Of a stretch of 37,289 nt of DNA, positions 17,084 through 25,768 are shown in pieces. The position numbers were made by a program, and so were the translations under genes. The stretch's first letter is position 1. Each line of letters starts with the position of its first letter. The notes under the pieces were generated by a model. The model was not told where the DNA came from and did no database searches. It saw only the letters and a list, made by a program, of their open reading frames with translations. The stretch comes from Chloroflexota bacterium (GTDB lineage Bacteria; Chloroflexota; Anaerolineae; Promineifilales; Promineifilaceae), in the NCBI GenBank assembly GCA_020628815.1, contig JAHDEN010000002.1:1-37289 (forward strand), written 5' to 3'.

Positions 17084-18565
17084 ATGAATCGTAGAAACGA
17101 CCCTAATGGGGTCCAATGGCTTCTAACATTTGGCGTCCTCTTTATTGGAGGGCTAATCATCTATTTTTTGATCCAATACAGCAATGTTCGCGCGTTTATG
17201 CCGGTTGGGCTTGAAGTCGCGGGGATTAACGTGGGTGGATTAGATTCTGAGGGGGTTCGTGCTAGGCTAAATGAGCGCTATTTGTCTGCCCCAATTACAG
17301 TATTGCACGGGGATGAACGGATTGAGCTTAGCCCAGAACGAGATGCTGATTTTCAGCTAGATTTTGAGCGGATGATCAGTGAAGCGGAAAGCCGTCGGGA
17401 TAATCAGGATTACTGGTCAGGATTTTGGAATTATATTTGGGGCAGAGCTGGAAATGTAGAGCCGGTTGAACTAAAAGCGACCCATGACCGAACGGCCCTA
17501 CGTCTGTCGCTCCAGCAGATTACAAGCGTTTATGACCTGTTAGCGCAACCGCCACAGCCTGTACCCGCAACGCTCAGCTTTTTATACGGTGAAGTTGGCC
17601 GCAAAACCAACATTGAAAAAAGTTTAACCAACGTAGAAAATGCACTGTACCGGCCGACCAATCGTGAATCGACTTTGGTTGTGGAAGAAGATCCGCCCCC
17701 CCGCCCCAATATCAATCTGCTTGGTTCCCTAATCGTTAACCATCTTCAATCATTTGAAGGGGTTTACAGCGTCATCATTTTAGACCTTGAATCGGGCGAT
17801 GAGTTCAGCGTCAATGCCAATATCCCGATGTCCGGCATGAGCTTAATCAAAGTCCCAATTGTCTTAGAAACGATGCGTAATCTGGATCAAGAACCGAATG
17901 GGCTGTACCAAAATCTACTCGATGATGCGCTACTGGGTTCTGGAAATTCAAGCAGCAACGAGCTACTAACATTTATTGCGGGTGAAGAAGATGCCTATGC
18001 AGGGGTTGATCGGGTAACACAGACAATGCAGGACATTGGATTGGTGAACACCTTTATCGTGACCCCATTTGATGAAGAGCCACGCCGAAACAAACAATCT
18101 TTTGAAACACCCGCCAATTCGGCCGAGGGTCAGTCAACGCTACCTGACCTAAACACGCAAACTACCGCGGCCGATTTAGCCAATCTATACAACATGATTT
18201 ACGACTGCGCCCTGACCGGCGGTGGAACGCTAAAAGCGGTTTACGGGAGCAATTTCACCCAGTCTGAGTGCTTGTACATTTTAGAGACGTTGGCTCAAAA
18301 CAAAATCGGTAGTTTGTTGGAAGAAGGTATCCCGCCTGAAACCACGTTGGCGCACAAACATGGTTGGGTCAGCGACACCCACGCAGACGGCGGCGTTGTA
18401 TTTACCGAAAACGGCGATTACATTATCGTCGTGATGATGTATGCGGATGATTGGCTAGAGTGGACAGAGAGCTCCCCTCTGATTGCTGATATTTCGCGAG
18501 CCACTTACAACTATTTCAATTTCGACACACCATGGTTAGGCACCCAAGGAGTTTCTGGCCAATGA
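17084..18565 (+). CDS. Membrane-anchored serine hydrolase (beta-lactamase-like), first of a tandem pair
   Basis: The 493-aa protein is anchored by one N-terminal helix (about residues 12-32). Residues ~42-195 resemble the stalk region found in VanW and L,D-transpeptidase proteins (PG_binding_4-like; GVRARLNERYL, APITVLHGDERIELSPE). The C-terminal domain (~215-490) has SLIK at 253-256 (SxxK), SSN at 290-292 and HKHGW (KxG) near 425, so the catalytic triad of motifs is intact. The Glu of the class A omega loop is not in its usual place, so a peptidase or esterase role on cell wall is as likely as beta-lactam hydrolysis. Its stop overlaps the start of the paralogue by four bases (ATGA). Confidence 0.87.
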   Translation: MNRRNDPNGVQWLLTFGVLFIGGLIIYFLIQYSNVRAFMPVGLEVAGINVGGLDSEGVRARLNERYLSAPITVLHGDERIELSPERDADFQLDFERMISEAESRRDNQDYWSGFWNYIWGRAGNVEPVELKATHDRTALRLSLQQITSVYDLLAQPPQPVPATLSFLYGEVGRKTNIEKSLTNVENALYRPTNRESTLVVEEDPPPRPNINLLGSLIVNHLQSFEGVYSVIILDLESGDEFSVNANIPMSGMSLIKVPIVLETMRNLDQEPNGLYQNLLDDALLGSGNSSSNELLTFIAGEEDAYAGVDRVTQTMQDIGLVNTFIVTPFDEEPRRNKQSFETPANSAEGQSTLPDLNTQTTAADLANLYNMIYDCALTGGGTLKAVYGSNFTQSECLYILETLAQNKIGSLLEEGIPPETTLAHKHGWVSDTHADGGVVFTENGDYIIVVMMYADDWLEWTESSPLIADISRATYNYFNFDTPWLGTQGVSGQ

Positions 18566-20169
18566 GTCAAAAACAGCCCTCGTTTTACTCCAAACGCAGA
18601 TTTCCGATGGCTGCGATTATGACCGTTTTGCGCCAGCTGCTTGGCTTGGCGGCCGTCATTGGCCTGCTGTGGTTCGTGGGGAATGAGGTTTGGGGCTATT
18701 TAAAAGTTAGAGACGATTTTCCAAAAGGGAGCTTTATCGCCGGTGTTGAAGTTGGTAATCTTGGCTTAATCGCGGCCGAAGAACGGGTCTTGGCCCAATA
18801 CTCAAAACCGATTCTGGTCAGGCACAACGATCAAGCGGTAGAGATATTACCTGCTGACGCCGGATTTATGATGAACCTTGATCAAATGCTTGAAGAGGCC
18901 AATGTTGAGCTACACGAGACGCCTCATTGGAAGCGCTTTTTGCACAATTTTTCAAACAAATATCTTCCGGGGGTCGTTCAGCCCGATTTGGGTCAAATTG
19001 ATATTGCATTGCGAGCACAGGTTGACCAGGAAATGTTGGCAACTGTGATGGTCTATTTGGGGAACTTAATTGATCGGCCGGCCACATCCCCCATTCTTCT
19101 AACCGATTCAGGTGGAACAGTTGAAGAAGGAAGTCCCGGCTTTTCGATTGATGTTGAGCCTAGCCAGCAAAAAATTAACGATGCGCTTTTCCAGCCTTAC
19201 GATCGAACCATCATTCTAGAAATTGTGGAGGAAGAAGCACCGGCTCTGGATCTTAGCTACCTAGAAACGGTGCTTATCCAGCAGCTAGAAATATTCGATG
19301 GGACAGGCAGCCTTTATATCTTAGACCTAGATTCGGGAGAAGAGATTCGAATCAACTCGGAAGCTGCGATCTCCGGGCTAAGCGTGGTCAAAATAGCGAT
19401 CATGCTTGAAACTCTGCGAGCGGTTGATGGGCCGCTCGATTTTGACACAGTCAAACTGCTCGAAGAAACCGCCATTAATTCAGGCAATTACAGCGCCAAT
19501 CTGCTGTTAGACATTGTCGCAGGTGAGAATAACGCTTATTTAGGCGTTGATGTTTTGACCGAGTCGATGGGTCGTTTGGGGCTGAACAACACATTTATTG
19601 TTACCCCATATGAAGAGCCACCTCGTGCAGTCAAACCGACGCTAGCGACGGCCGCCAACACCAATCCCACGATTGATTTTGACCCGGACCCAGCGATGCA
19701 AACCACCGCTTCAGAAATTGGGCAGCTGTTAGGCATGATCTACGACTGTTCGCAAGGGGGCGGCACACTCATCGCAGTTTACGGAGGAGCGGTCAGCCCA
19801 GATGAATGCCAATACTTAATCGAGCTAATGGCTCGCAACGAAGAGGGGAATCTAATCCGTTTTGGTGTGCCAGAGGACGTAACGGTTGCCCATAAACACG
19901 GTTGGGCGTTTAACACACACGGAGACGCCGGAATCATTCTGTCTGAAGGCGGCAACTATGTCATCTCCCAATATCTGCATCAAGATACTGATTGGCTCCC
20001 AGCTAACATTAGCTTCCCGATTTTAAGAGAGCTTTCAAGAACAACGTACAATTACTTTAATGCCGAAAACCCGTATGTGGATCATAAACGGGCCCAAAAA
20101 GCGGCCGGGATTTACGCAGCACAACTTGCAATAGAATCGGCCGAACAACGCTACAGGGCCGGGGAATAA
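18562..20169 (+). CDS. Membrane-anchored serine hydrolase (beta-lactamase-like), second of the pair
   Basis: I chose ATG at 18562, which overlaps the previous stop as ATGA and gives 535 aa. The layout repeats that of its neighbour: an N-terminal helix (about 20-40), a stalk region (about 55-225; GSFIAGVEVGNLGLIAAEER) and a catalytic domain with SVVK at 274-277, a YSAN (SxN) and HKHGW (KxG). An extra ~30-residue C-terminal tail (DHKRAQKAAGIYAAQLA) is not in the first copy. Shared phrases such as VIVxPYEEPPR/IVTPFDEEPRR and TTYNYFN/ATYNYFN show clear descent from a common gene, but overall divergence is high. Translational coupling suggests a heteromeric or sequential function. Confidence 0.87.
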   Translation: MSQKQPSFYSKRRFPMAAIMTVLRQLLGLAAVIGLLWFVGNEVWGYLKVRDDFPKGSFIAGVEVGNLGLIAAEERVLAQYSKPILVRHNDQAVEILPADAGFMMNLDQMLEEANVELHETPHWKRFLHNFSNKYLPGVVQPDLGQIDIALRAQVDQEMLATVMVYLGNLIDRPATSPILLTDSGGTVEEGSPGFSIDVEPSQQKINDALFQPYDRTIILEIVEEEAPALDLSYLETVLIQQLEIFDGTGSLYILDLDSGEEIRINSEAAISGLSVVKIAIMLETLRAVDGPLDFDTVKLLEETAINSGNYSANLLLDIVAGENNAYLGVDVLTESMGRLGLNNTFIVTPYEEPPRAVKPTLATAANTNPTIDFDPDPAMQTTASEIGQLLGMIYDCSQGGGTLIAVYGGAVSPDECQYLIELMARNEEGNLIRFGVPEDVTVAHKHGWAFNTHGDAGIILSEGGNYVISQYLHQDTDWLPANISFPILRELSRTTYNYFNAENPYVDHKRAQKAAGIYAAQLAIESAEQRYRAGE

Positions 20170-20198
20170 AAAAAGACCGATGTTTGATCGGTCTTTTT
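20170..20198. terminator. Terminator after the serine hydrolase pair
   Basis: A perfect 12-bp stem AAAAAGACCGAT/ATCGGTCTTTTT (20170-20181 with 20187-20198) has a 5-nt loop. It starts at the hydrolase stop codon and faces the convergent gene ending at 20229, so it may act in both directions. Confidence 0.9.
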
Positions 20199-20228
20199 AA
20201 AGCAGATTAGTTGAACTTATTTTAAATG

Positions 20229-20621
20229 CTAAAAGTTTTGAGGGATTCTGTTCCAGTGTCGAATAACGCCTATCCAGAGCACAGTTAAAGCGACCAAAAC
20301 AAAAAAGATAAAGACAATTCCGGCCGTTGAAACAGGGTCACGGATTTCAGTACCTGTATAAACCAGTTTGACAGCTGTTGGAACCCGTTCATCATTTCCA
20401 TCCTCTACAGAAAGATTGTCCGGGCATCCATCCCCTTCAGCGAGGATGATTTCACCTGTTTCTGAATCAGTATCGGGTTCACAGATAACTTGTTGAACAA
20501 GTAGTGACGATTGGCTGTTTAAATGAAGGGCTTGAGGTCCGGCGTCAGCGGTTAAGATTTGGCCCGAGAAATAAACCCCGAGGCTTAAAATCATGATGAT
20601 GTATAAAATCCACTGTTTCAT
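20229..20621 (-). CDS. Small exported membrane protein, unknown function
   Basis: The 130-aa protein has an N-terminal signal or anchor (residues ~4-25, ending TADAG). An acidic extracytoplasmic part follows with two cysteines (VICEPDTDSE, GDGCPDN), probably forming a disulphide. A C-terminal membrane helix (about 98-120) ends in a basic tail (RHWNRIPQNF). This gives a single-pass exported domain with its C-terminus in the cytoplasm. No family is recognised. The phrase AEGDGCPDN is reminiscent of Ca-binding Asp/Gly loops, but only weakly. AGGT lies upstream of the ATG. It is separated from the SEDS-PBP gene by 277 bases, so it is probably transcribed separately. Confidence 0.7.
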   Translation of the reverse strand: MKQWILYIIMILSLGVYFSGQILTADAGPQALHLNSQSSLLVQQVICEPDTDSETGEIILAEGDGCPDNLSVEDGNDERVPTAVKLVYTGTEIRDPVSTAGIVFIFFVLVALTVLWIGVIRHWNRIPQNF

Positions 20622-20898
20622 ATGATAAGACCTGATAAAAATTTATAAATAAAAATAACGGTCACACGTCTACTTAGTAGAACGTTTAAATCTGAATTTT
20701 TGATGAATTTTCGGAGAACATTAATCAAACGCTAATATTCAGACTGTTTTGTTGTAGTTATTCAACACAAGTGTACAACCACGAACTTAAGATTACCGTT
20801 GATTTGATAGGTAGACAGTACTAATTTCCCATGATTCCCATACGCTACCCTGCTCAAAAGGCGGTCTATAAGAAGCGTTTAAACGGGAACACGCAAAT

Positions 20899-23466
20899 TT
20901 AAGAATCTAATGCGGCCGTTAACAAAGTCTTCCCTATACGCTCAGCTTGCTCAATAGAGTCAACATCCTCAAGTACAACGACTACTACAAAACGTGGATT
21001 TAAAGCTGGGGCAACCCCCACATACCAGCTATTTAGCTGATTAGGTCCGGCCTCAACCTCAATTGCATAACCCGCAACTCGATCATCTACCGACAGTAGC
21101 TCTAAGGCGAGTTGGGCTGAATTCTGGCTGAGAATTGGTTGAGTAGGCACCTCTAAACTTTCGGCCAAATTGGCAGACTCCCAAGCCATCCAATCCCCAT
21201 CTTGGTTGATGCCTGAAACAATCTGAGCTGGGATCCCCTGCCCCCCATTTGCAAGTGTGACCAGTGCATTTGCTATCTGAATCGGTGTAACAAGCAACGC
21301 TTCATCCCCAGCGATCGCCTGCGTTAAGTTTCCCGGCCGACTGTTGGTTGGCTCAGCCTGAACCATCGGGATCGAGCCAACAATGCGGTTAAAGCCAAAG
21401 CTGTCCCAAAACTCTAACACGTCGGCCGAACGCCAATCTTGAAACAAACGCAGGGTTTCTTCCCCATTTTGCAGGGCATCTTCAGGGATTGTGTTTGCCG
21501 TCAAATTCGCTTGATCAGTGCCCCAAGCGATCAAAAACGGTAGCAAAATTCGGCCGGGCTGATAGTTATTTTGTAGCGCACGATTTACCAGCGGAGCGGA
21601 ATCATCTTGCAACAAAGCATCAAAATTTTCATCTAATTGATTGGGATCAAATGTAGGAGTGCTGGCCAAGCCACGCACCGCTCCTTCGGCCGTAGTCATG
21701 AGCACAACGGCCCCAGCGTGCTCACCAAGCGCCTGCATACTTTGCTCCTGCAGAGCGGAGTCTATGGTTAAGCGCACGTCGCTCCCGATTTGCGGCCGGT
21801 TCAGCGCAACTTGAGGCCATAGCTCCTCAAATTCATCACTGTCACCACGCAAAATAGGGTCCAGCCCTTCTTCAATTGCAGAGCTACCAAATCTCAGGCT
21901 CGTGTACCCCACAACAGGAGCGGCCGATAGATTAACCACCTCCCGCTGTTGGCGTGCTACGGTTCCTGTGTTCTGGGCTAGCAATTCCCCATTCCGATCA
22001 TAAATAGCCCCGCGCTGGATGCGAAGCTCAGCTTCGACTCGCCGTGGGTTATCCTCACGTTGAGCCAGCCAATCAGCTTGTACGCTGCCCCACCAAAACA
22101 TGCCCAGCAGCAAAATCGCCAAACCGGTCACAAAAGTTCCGTTTAAACGGCGTAGCCTGTGCGCCACATTCGGCGATATTTTTGATACTTCACGCCCTTG
22201 TTTCACAACCAACGGAGATATCCATAACAACACGCCAACCATCAGGCTGAGCACCATCATCGAGCTACCCCCATAGCTAACAAACGGCAGTGTAACACCG
22301 GTAATGGGCAACAGTTTGGCAACGCCACCCACAATCATAATCGTTTGGGTACCAATTAAAATCGTGATTCCAGCGGCTAAATATCTAAAAAATGGGTGAT
22401 TAACGTGGATGGCGATCTTAAAACCGCGCCAAATTAGAACGGCGAAACAGGTGAGCACAACAAAGCTCCCGATCATTCCCCATTCTTCAGCAATCGCTGC
22501 CAATGCATAATCCGAATGCACAACGGGAATATAAATGGGAAACCCTTCGCCGATCCCGCTCCCCATCACCCCGCCAGCCCCAATCGCATATAACGCCTGA
22601 ACAATTTGGAATGCACGATCAGAAGCGTCTGGCCACGGATTAACCACCGCTTCCATACGTAACGCAACCCGATCATAAAGCTGGGTCGCGATAATCGCAG
22701 CGATGACGAGCAAACCGATCCCGCCTACCACATACCAGCGTTCACCCGTAGACAGGTAAATCAGAGCCATGAAGCTAAAAAAGAGAAGTGTCGCCGCCCC
22801 CAAGTCTTGCTGTAACACAAGCAGAGACATTGAAAAAAGCCACATCGCTGCCAAGGGGCCCAGCCATGCGATCTCGAAAATAGATGGTTTGGTTTGTCCA
22901 AATTCAACCTTTCGCTGCCGTTGGCTAAAAAAGCCGGCCGCAAAAACGACAAAAAGCAGCTTCAAAAGCTCTGAAGGTTGGAAAAATATTGGCAAAAACG
23001 GGATTTTTAACCAAAGCCGTGGACCGTATCCCAATGGGGCTGACCCGAAAACAAAGGTGATGCCGACAACGCCCAGTCCAATCAACATGACCGTGTAGGG
23101 ATACCGGCCGAGCCAAAGCAGCTTGCCCGGCCACCACGCCACACCAAGCAAAACAAGGACGGCTAATGTGCACCAAGCTGCATGACGCAGCGCAAAACTG
23201 GGAGCGAGCCGATCCACTTGAAGCATTCCCCATCCCAATAAAAGCATGACGATAGGAAAAATAAAGGGGTCATGGCCCGGCCGATATGCCTTAAGAACAT
23301 ATTGCCCAACCAGCCACAGCATAAGCCACAGAGCAAAATATATAAAAACGGTCCAGCGGGGGGTAGGCGTTTGGATGAAGGCTAAACCGGCCGTATTTGC
23401 CAACATAAACAATACGGCCGGTATAAACAGATAATCTGTGCGAATGAGTTGTTTGGCGCTAGGCAA
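20899..23466 (-). CDS. SEDS (FtsW/RodA) glycosyltransferase fused to a degenerate class B PBP domain
   Basis: The 855-aa protein has a SEDS domain in residues ~1-430: GYGPRLWLKIPFLPIFFQPSE, then QQDLGAATLLF, HSDYALAAIAEEWG near 312 (with the catalytic-loop Asp) and LPFVSYGGSSMM. Another membrane helix (about 440-460) leads to an extracytoplasmic PBP domain with RGAIYDRNGELLAQNTG and LTIDSALQ. In the transpeptidase part the SxxK position reads PGRILLPF (Arg639, Leu642 instead of Ser and Lys), SxN is not recognisable (WRSADVLEF), and the KTG region reads AGYAIEVEAG. The fold signatures VTPIQIANALVTLANGG and WYVGVAP remain. So the polymerase half looks functional and the cross-linking half looks dead. 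Start: TTG at 23466, two bases after the MTAP stop, with an in-frame stop at 23482-23484 just upstream. Confidence 0.88.
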   Translation of the reverse strand: MPSAKQLIRTDYLFIPAVLFMLANTAGLAFIQTPTPRWTVFIYFALWLMLWLVGQYVLKAYRPGHDPFIFPIVMLLLGWGMLQVDRLAPSFALRHAAWCTLAVLVLLGVAWWPGKLLWLGRYPYTVMLIGLGVVGITFVFGSAPLGYGPRLWLKIPFLPIFFQPSELLKLLFVVFAAGFFSQRQRKVEFGQTKPSIFEIAWLGPLAAMWLFSMSLLVLQQDLGAATLLFFSFMALIYLSTGERWYVVGGIGLLVIAAIIATQLYDRVALRMEAVVNPWPDASDRAFQIVQALYAIGAGGVMGSGIGEGFPIYIPVVHSDYALAAIAEEWGMIGSFVVLTCFAVLIWRGFKIAIHVNHPFFRYLAAGITILIGTQTIMIVGGVAKLLPITGVTLPFVSYGGSSMMVLSLMVGVLLWISPLVVKQGREVSKISPNVAHRLRRLNGTFVTGLAILLLGMFWWGSVQADWLAQREDNPRRVEAELRIQRGAIYDRNGELLAQNTGTVARQQREVVNLSAAPVVGYTSLRFGSSAIEEGLDPILRGDSDEFEELWPQVALNRPQIGSDVRLTIDSALQEQSMQALGEHAGAVVLMTTAEGAVRGLASTPTFDPNQLDENFDALLQDDSAPLVNRALQNNYQPGRILLPFLIAWGTDQANLTANTIPEDALQNGEETLRLFQDWRSADVLEFWDSFGFNRIVGSIPMVQAEPTNSRPGNLTQAIAGDEALLVTPIQIANALVTLANGGQGIPAQIVSGINQDGDWMAWESANLAESLEVPTQPILSQNSAQLALELLSVDDRVAGYAIEVEAGPNQLNSWYVGVAPALNPRFVVVVVLEDVDSIEQAERIGKTLLTAALDS

Positions 23467-23468
23467 AG

Positions 23469-24338
23469 TTAGTCGAGATATTTATCAACCAAGATGCCGT
23501 ACTGCGCCCTAATTTCTGGGGTGATCTTGGAACGATCGGTGATTAAAGCGAACTGTAACGCATTGTGAACTGGATATTCGCCCGCCCAATCGTCGTAATG
23601 TTCAACCATGTGGGACAAAGCATTTTTTGCCAGCGTTGCGTTTTTGCCCAACGTTTCGATAACCATTTCAACGGTGACAGCCTCTTCACTTTCGTGCCAA
23701 CAATCGTAATCTGTCACATGGGCCATCGAGGCGTATGCCATCTCAGCTTCGGTTGCCAAAAAGGCTTCGGGGCATGTGGTCATCCCGATGATGTCCATCC
23801 CCCACTTGCGAAAGGTGTGCGATTCCGCTTTTGTGCTAAACCGTGGCCCTTCAATGGTGATGAAATTACCGCCTTCATGAACCGTGCCGCCAGAAGCTTT
23901 AACTGCGGCCGCAATCGCTTTGTTCAGTTCGGCCGAAAACGGGTCAGCAACTGAAATATGCGCCACCATCCCGTCATTAAAAAAGGATCGAGCGCGTAAA
24001 TGACGAGTGTGATCGTACAGCTGGTCTGGCACAACAATGTGACCAGGGGCGTATTGCTGTTGCAAACTGCCACAGGCATTGACAGAGATCAGAAATTTGA
24101 CCCCTAAGCTTTTCATCGCATACACATTTGCCCGATAAGGTACTTCAGACGGGTTCAGGACATGTCCACGGCCGTGGCGTGGCAAAAATGCGATCCGGCG
24201 GCCGTGCAACGTGCCGACGGTAACTGAATCAGATGGATCACCAAAAGGTGTTGAAACTGAAAGCTGTTCAACATCCGTCAACGCTTCCATGTCATAGAGG
24301 CCGCTACCCCCAAATACCCCAATTTCAATATTGCTCAT
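23469..24338 (-). CDS. mtnP: S-methyl-5'-thioadenosine phosphorylase
   Basis: The 289-aa PNP-superfamily enzyme has GVFGGSGLYDM at the N-terminus (phosphate site), LPRHGRGHVLNPSEVPYRAN, VNACGSLQQQYAPG, IEGPRFSTKAES, GMTTCPEAFLATEAEMAY and TDYDCW. The last contains the Asp that recognises 6-aminopurines and marks MTA phosphorylases. It cleaves methylthioadenosine with phosphate to adenine and methylthioribose-1-phosphate in methionine salvage and polyamine by-product clearance. ATG at 24338 is preceded by AGGAAG. It is the middle gene of an apparent operon (27 bases after the GyrA-CTD protein, 2 bases before the SEDS-PBP gene). There is no obvious functional link between these neighbours. Confidence 0.95.
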   Translation of the reverse strand: MSNIEIGVFGGSGLYDMEALTDVEQLSVSTPFGDPSDSVTVGTLHGRRIAFLPRHGRGHVLNPSEVPYRANVYAMKSLGVKFLISVNACGSLQQQYAPGHIVVPDQLYDHTRHLRARSFFNDGMVAHISVADPFSAELNKAIAAAVKASGGTVHEGGNFITIEGPRFSTKAESHTFRKWGMDIIGMTTCPEAFLATEAEMAYASMAHVTDYDCWHESEEAVTVEMVIETLGKNATLAKNALSHMVEHYDDWAGEYPVHNALQFALITDRSKITPEIRAQYGILVDKYLD

Positions 24339-24365
24339 TAAATGTTTTCTTCCTAATTAATTTGG

Positions 24366-25409
24366 TTAACTAAATTTGGCCAGCCCAACCGCAGACACTT
24401 CGTCTGCGCGCAAAGACATGAGGTGTACGCCTTGGACTGCACCGGTTTTAGCTGGAATATCTCCAGCGTTAAATCGAATCATTTTGCTTAAAGCAGATGC
24501 GATAAAGATATCGTCTGCGGGATTGGCAGCCGCCATCCCAACCATTTTTTCAGCCTTAAGCGCTACTTTGCCACCCCCGCCGGGAGACTTATTCGGCCGG
24601 AATCCTTCCATTAAGCGGATGGTTCCCCGGCCGTCGTCAGAAACAAGCAGAACGCCACCATTTGGCTCTACAGCCGCAATGCCCAACAGCTCGTCATCTG
24701 CATCTAAACGGATGGCGCTTGTCCCCCTGCTGCTAACTTGTTTGGTTGAAAATCGAATCCCTAACCCATTTTTTGTGCCGATAAACAGCTCATCTTGCCC
24801 CGTTGACCAACAGGCAGCCATTGGCGGCTCGATGGTGTTCACGTCATACAAAATCGCGCCATTCTTCAAAAAGTTTTTATTCCGCGTAATCGCATATCCT
24901 TTTTCTGTCAGGATCGCAATTTGGTTACCAGAACCGGCCAAAAATGTCACAACATGCTCTTTTTCATGCATGCCAAAGCTGCGATACAGATCGGCCAAAG
25001 GGGTTCCTTTGGCCCGCACGGCCGCCTCATGAATTTGAGCAACAGGGATTTTGTACACGCGGGCAAAGTTAGTTAAAGCGATTAACTCAGATTGCTCATC
25101 GGCAAGGATAATTTTTGCCGGCCGGTCATCTTCCGGCAGATCCAATTCGAACACCCCCATCCCTGCACGCTTTTGGCGAGCATAATGGTGCCGAGCCGTC
25201 CGTTTAATCATCCCATTCTGGCTAATTGTTATGACCTGCATCGTGGTTTCTGGCTCTGTCGGTTCAGAAGCCGATACCGAGGCAGAAGAACGGCCAGAGC
25301 TCGGCCGTTTTGTATTGGCAAGCTTCCCCTCAAGATATTCGATGTAAGCTAAAACCTCTGAATTTATACCGGTTAAATCGGGTTTTTCCACTGTGAAATT
25401 TTCTCCCAA
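24366..25409 (-). CDS. Stand-alone DNA gyrase A C-terminal beta-propeller protein
   Basis: The 347-aa protein lacks the gyrase breakage-reunion domain and catalytic Tyr. Residues ~55-345 show repeated GyrA C-terminal blades: MIKRTARHHYARQKRAG, LTNFARVYKIPV, LTEKGYAITRNKNFLKNG, IGTKNGLGIRFSTKQVSSRG, DDGRGTIRLMEGF and SALSKMIRFNAGDIPAKTG. In GyrA this propeller wraps DNA. The GyrA-box position reads QKRAGMG rather than QRRGGKG, so chiral wrapping may be altered. The N-terminus has a short helix (NSEVLAYIEYLEGKL) and a Ser/Glu-rich linker. Start: TTG at 25409. GTG at 25391 is an alternative with GGGAG upstream. It leads the operon with MTAP and the SEDS-PBP gene. Confidence 0.85.
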   Translation of the reverse strand: MGENFTVEKPDLTGINSEVLAYIEYLEGKLANTKRPSSGRSSASVSASEPTEPETTMQVITISQNGMIKRTARHHYARQKRAGMGVFELDLPEDDRPAKIILADEQSELIALTNFARVYKIPVAQIHEAAVRAKGTPLADLYRSFGMHEKEHVVTFLAGSGNQIAILTEKGYAITRNKNFLKNGAILYDVNTIEPPMAACWSTGQDELFIGTKNGLGIRFSTKQVSSRGTSAIRLDADDELLGIAAVEPNGGVLLVSDDGRGTIRLMEGFRPNKSPGGGGKVALKAEKMVGMAAANPADDIFIASALSKMIRFNAGDIPAKTGAVQGVHLMSLRADEVSAVGLAKFS

Positions 25410-25768
25410 TGTAAGTTGTCAGTTTAATCGTATTAAGTATGCCACAAGCAAGCTCCATTGGCATATGAATTAATGAGCACGTAAAGCTAAAGCCGTTCCC
25501 AATCATCCTATTACACGTTCTGGCTCCTTGGATGCCTTCGCGTTAATCTGGACATTGATTGGACATTTTCAGGCGCATCTGCCTCAGATTGCCTATTTAC
25601 AATAGAGCAAGATTGGCATATCTTGACAAATGCTGGACAAATTTGCAAAATTGAGCCTATGTTTCGGCAAGTAAGTACAAGCACCTTTCTTTCCTATAAA
25701 AGCGGGAAAGACGGGCTTGAAGAAAATATTTGTTTGTACTTAGATCATCAGCACCAAAGGAGAAAATC
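25410..25768. promoter_or_regulatory. Control region with repeated operator-like elements
   Basis: This 359-bp divergent intergenic region holds six related elements. TTGGCATAT occurs twice (within 25457-25466 and 25612-25621). GGACATT occurs at 25550-25556 and 25561-25567. TGACAAAT (25624-25631) and GGACAAAT (25635-25642) follow. Within the last two pairs the repeat offset is exactly 11 bp. The final pair covers the -35 of the promoter of the SRPBCC gene. No gene is supported here. Confidence 0.5.
25623..25651 (+). promoter_or_regulatory. Candidate promoter of the SRPBCC/oxidoreductase pair
   Basis: A perfect TTGACA (25623-25628), a 17-bp spacer and CAAAAT (25646-25651). The -35 sits inside the first of two operator-like elements. 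Confidence 0.5.

Noticed and set aside
20622..20898. Regulatory palindrome TCTAC-TTA-GTAGA near 20670 and other short inverted repeats
   Set aside because: They are short and isolated, with no clear promoter context, and are expected by chance in AT-rich DNA.
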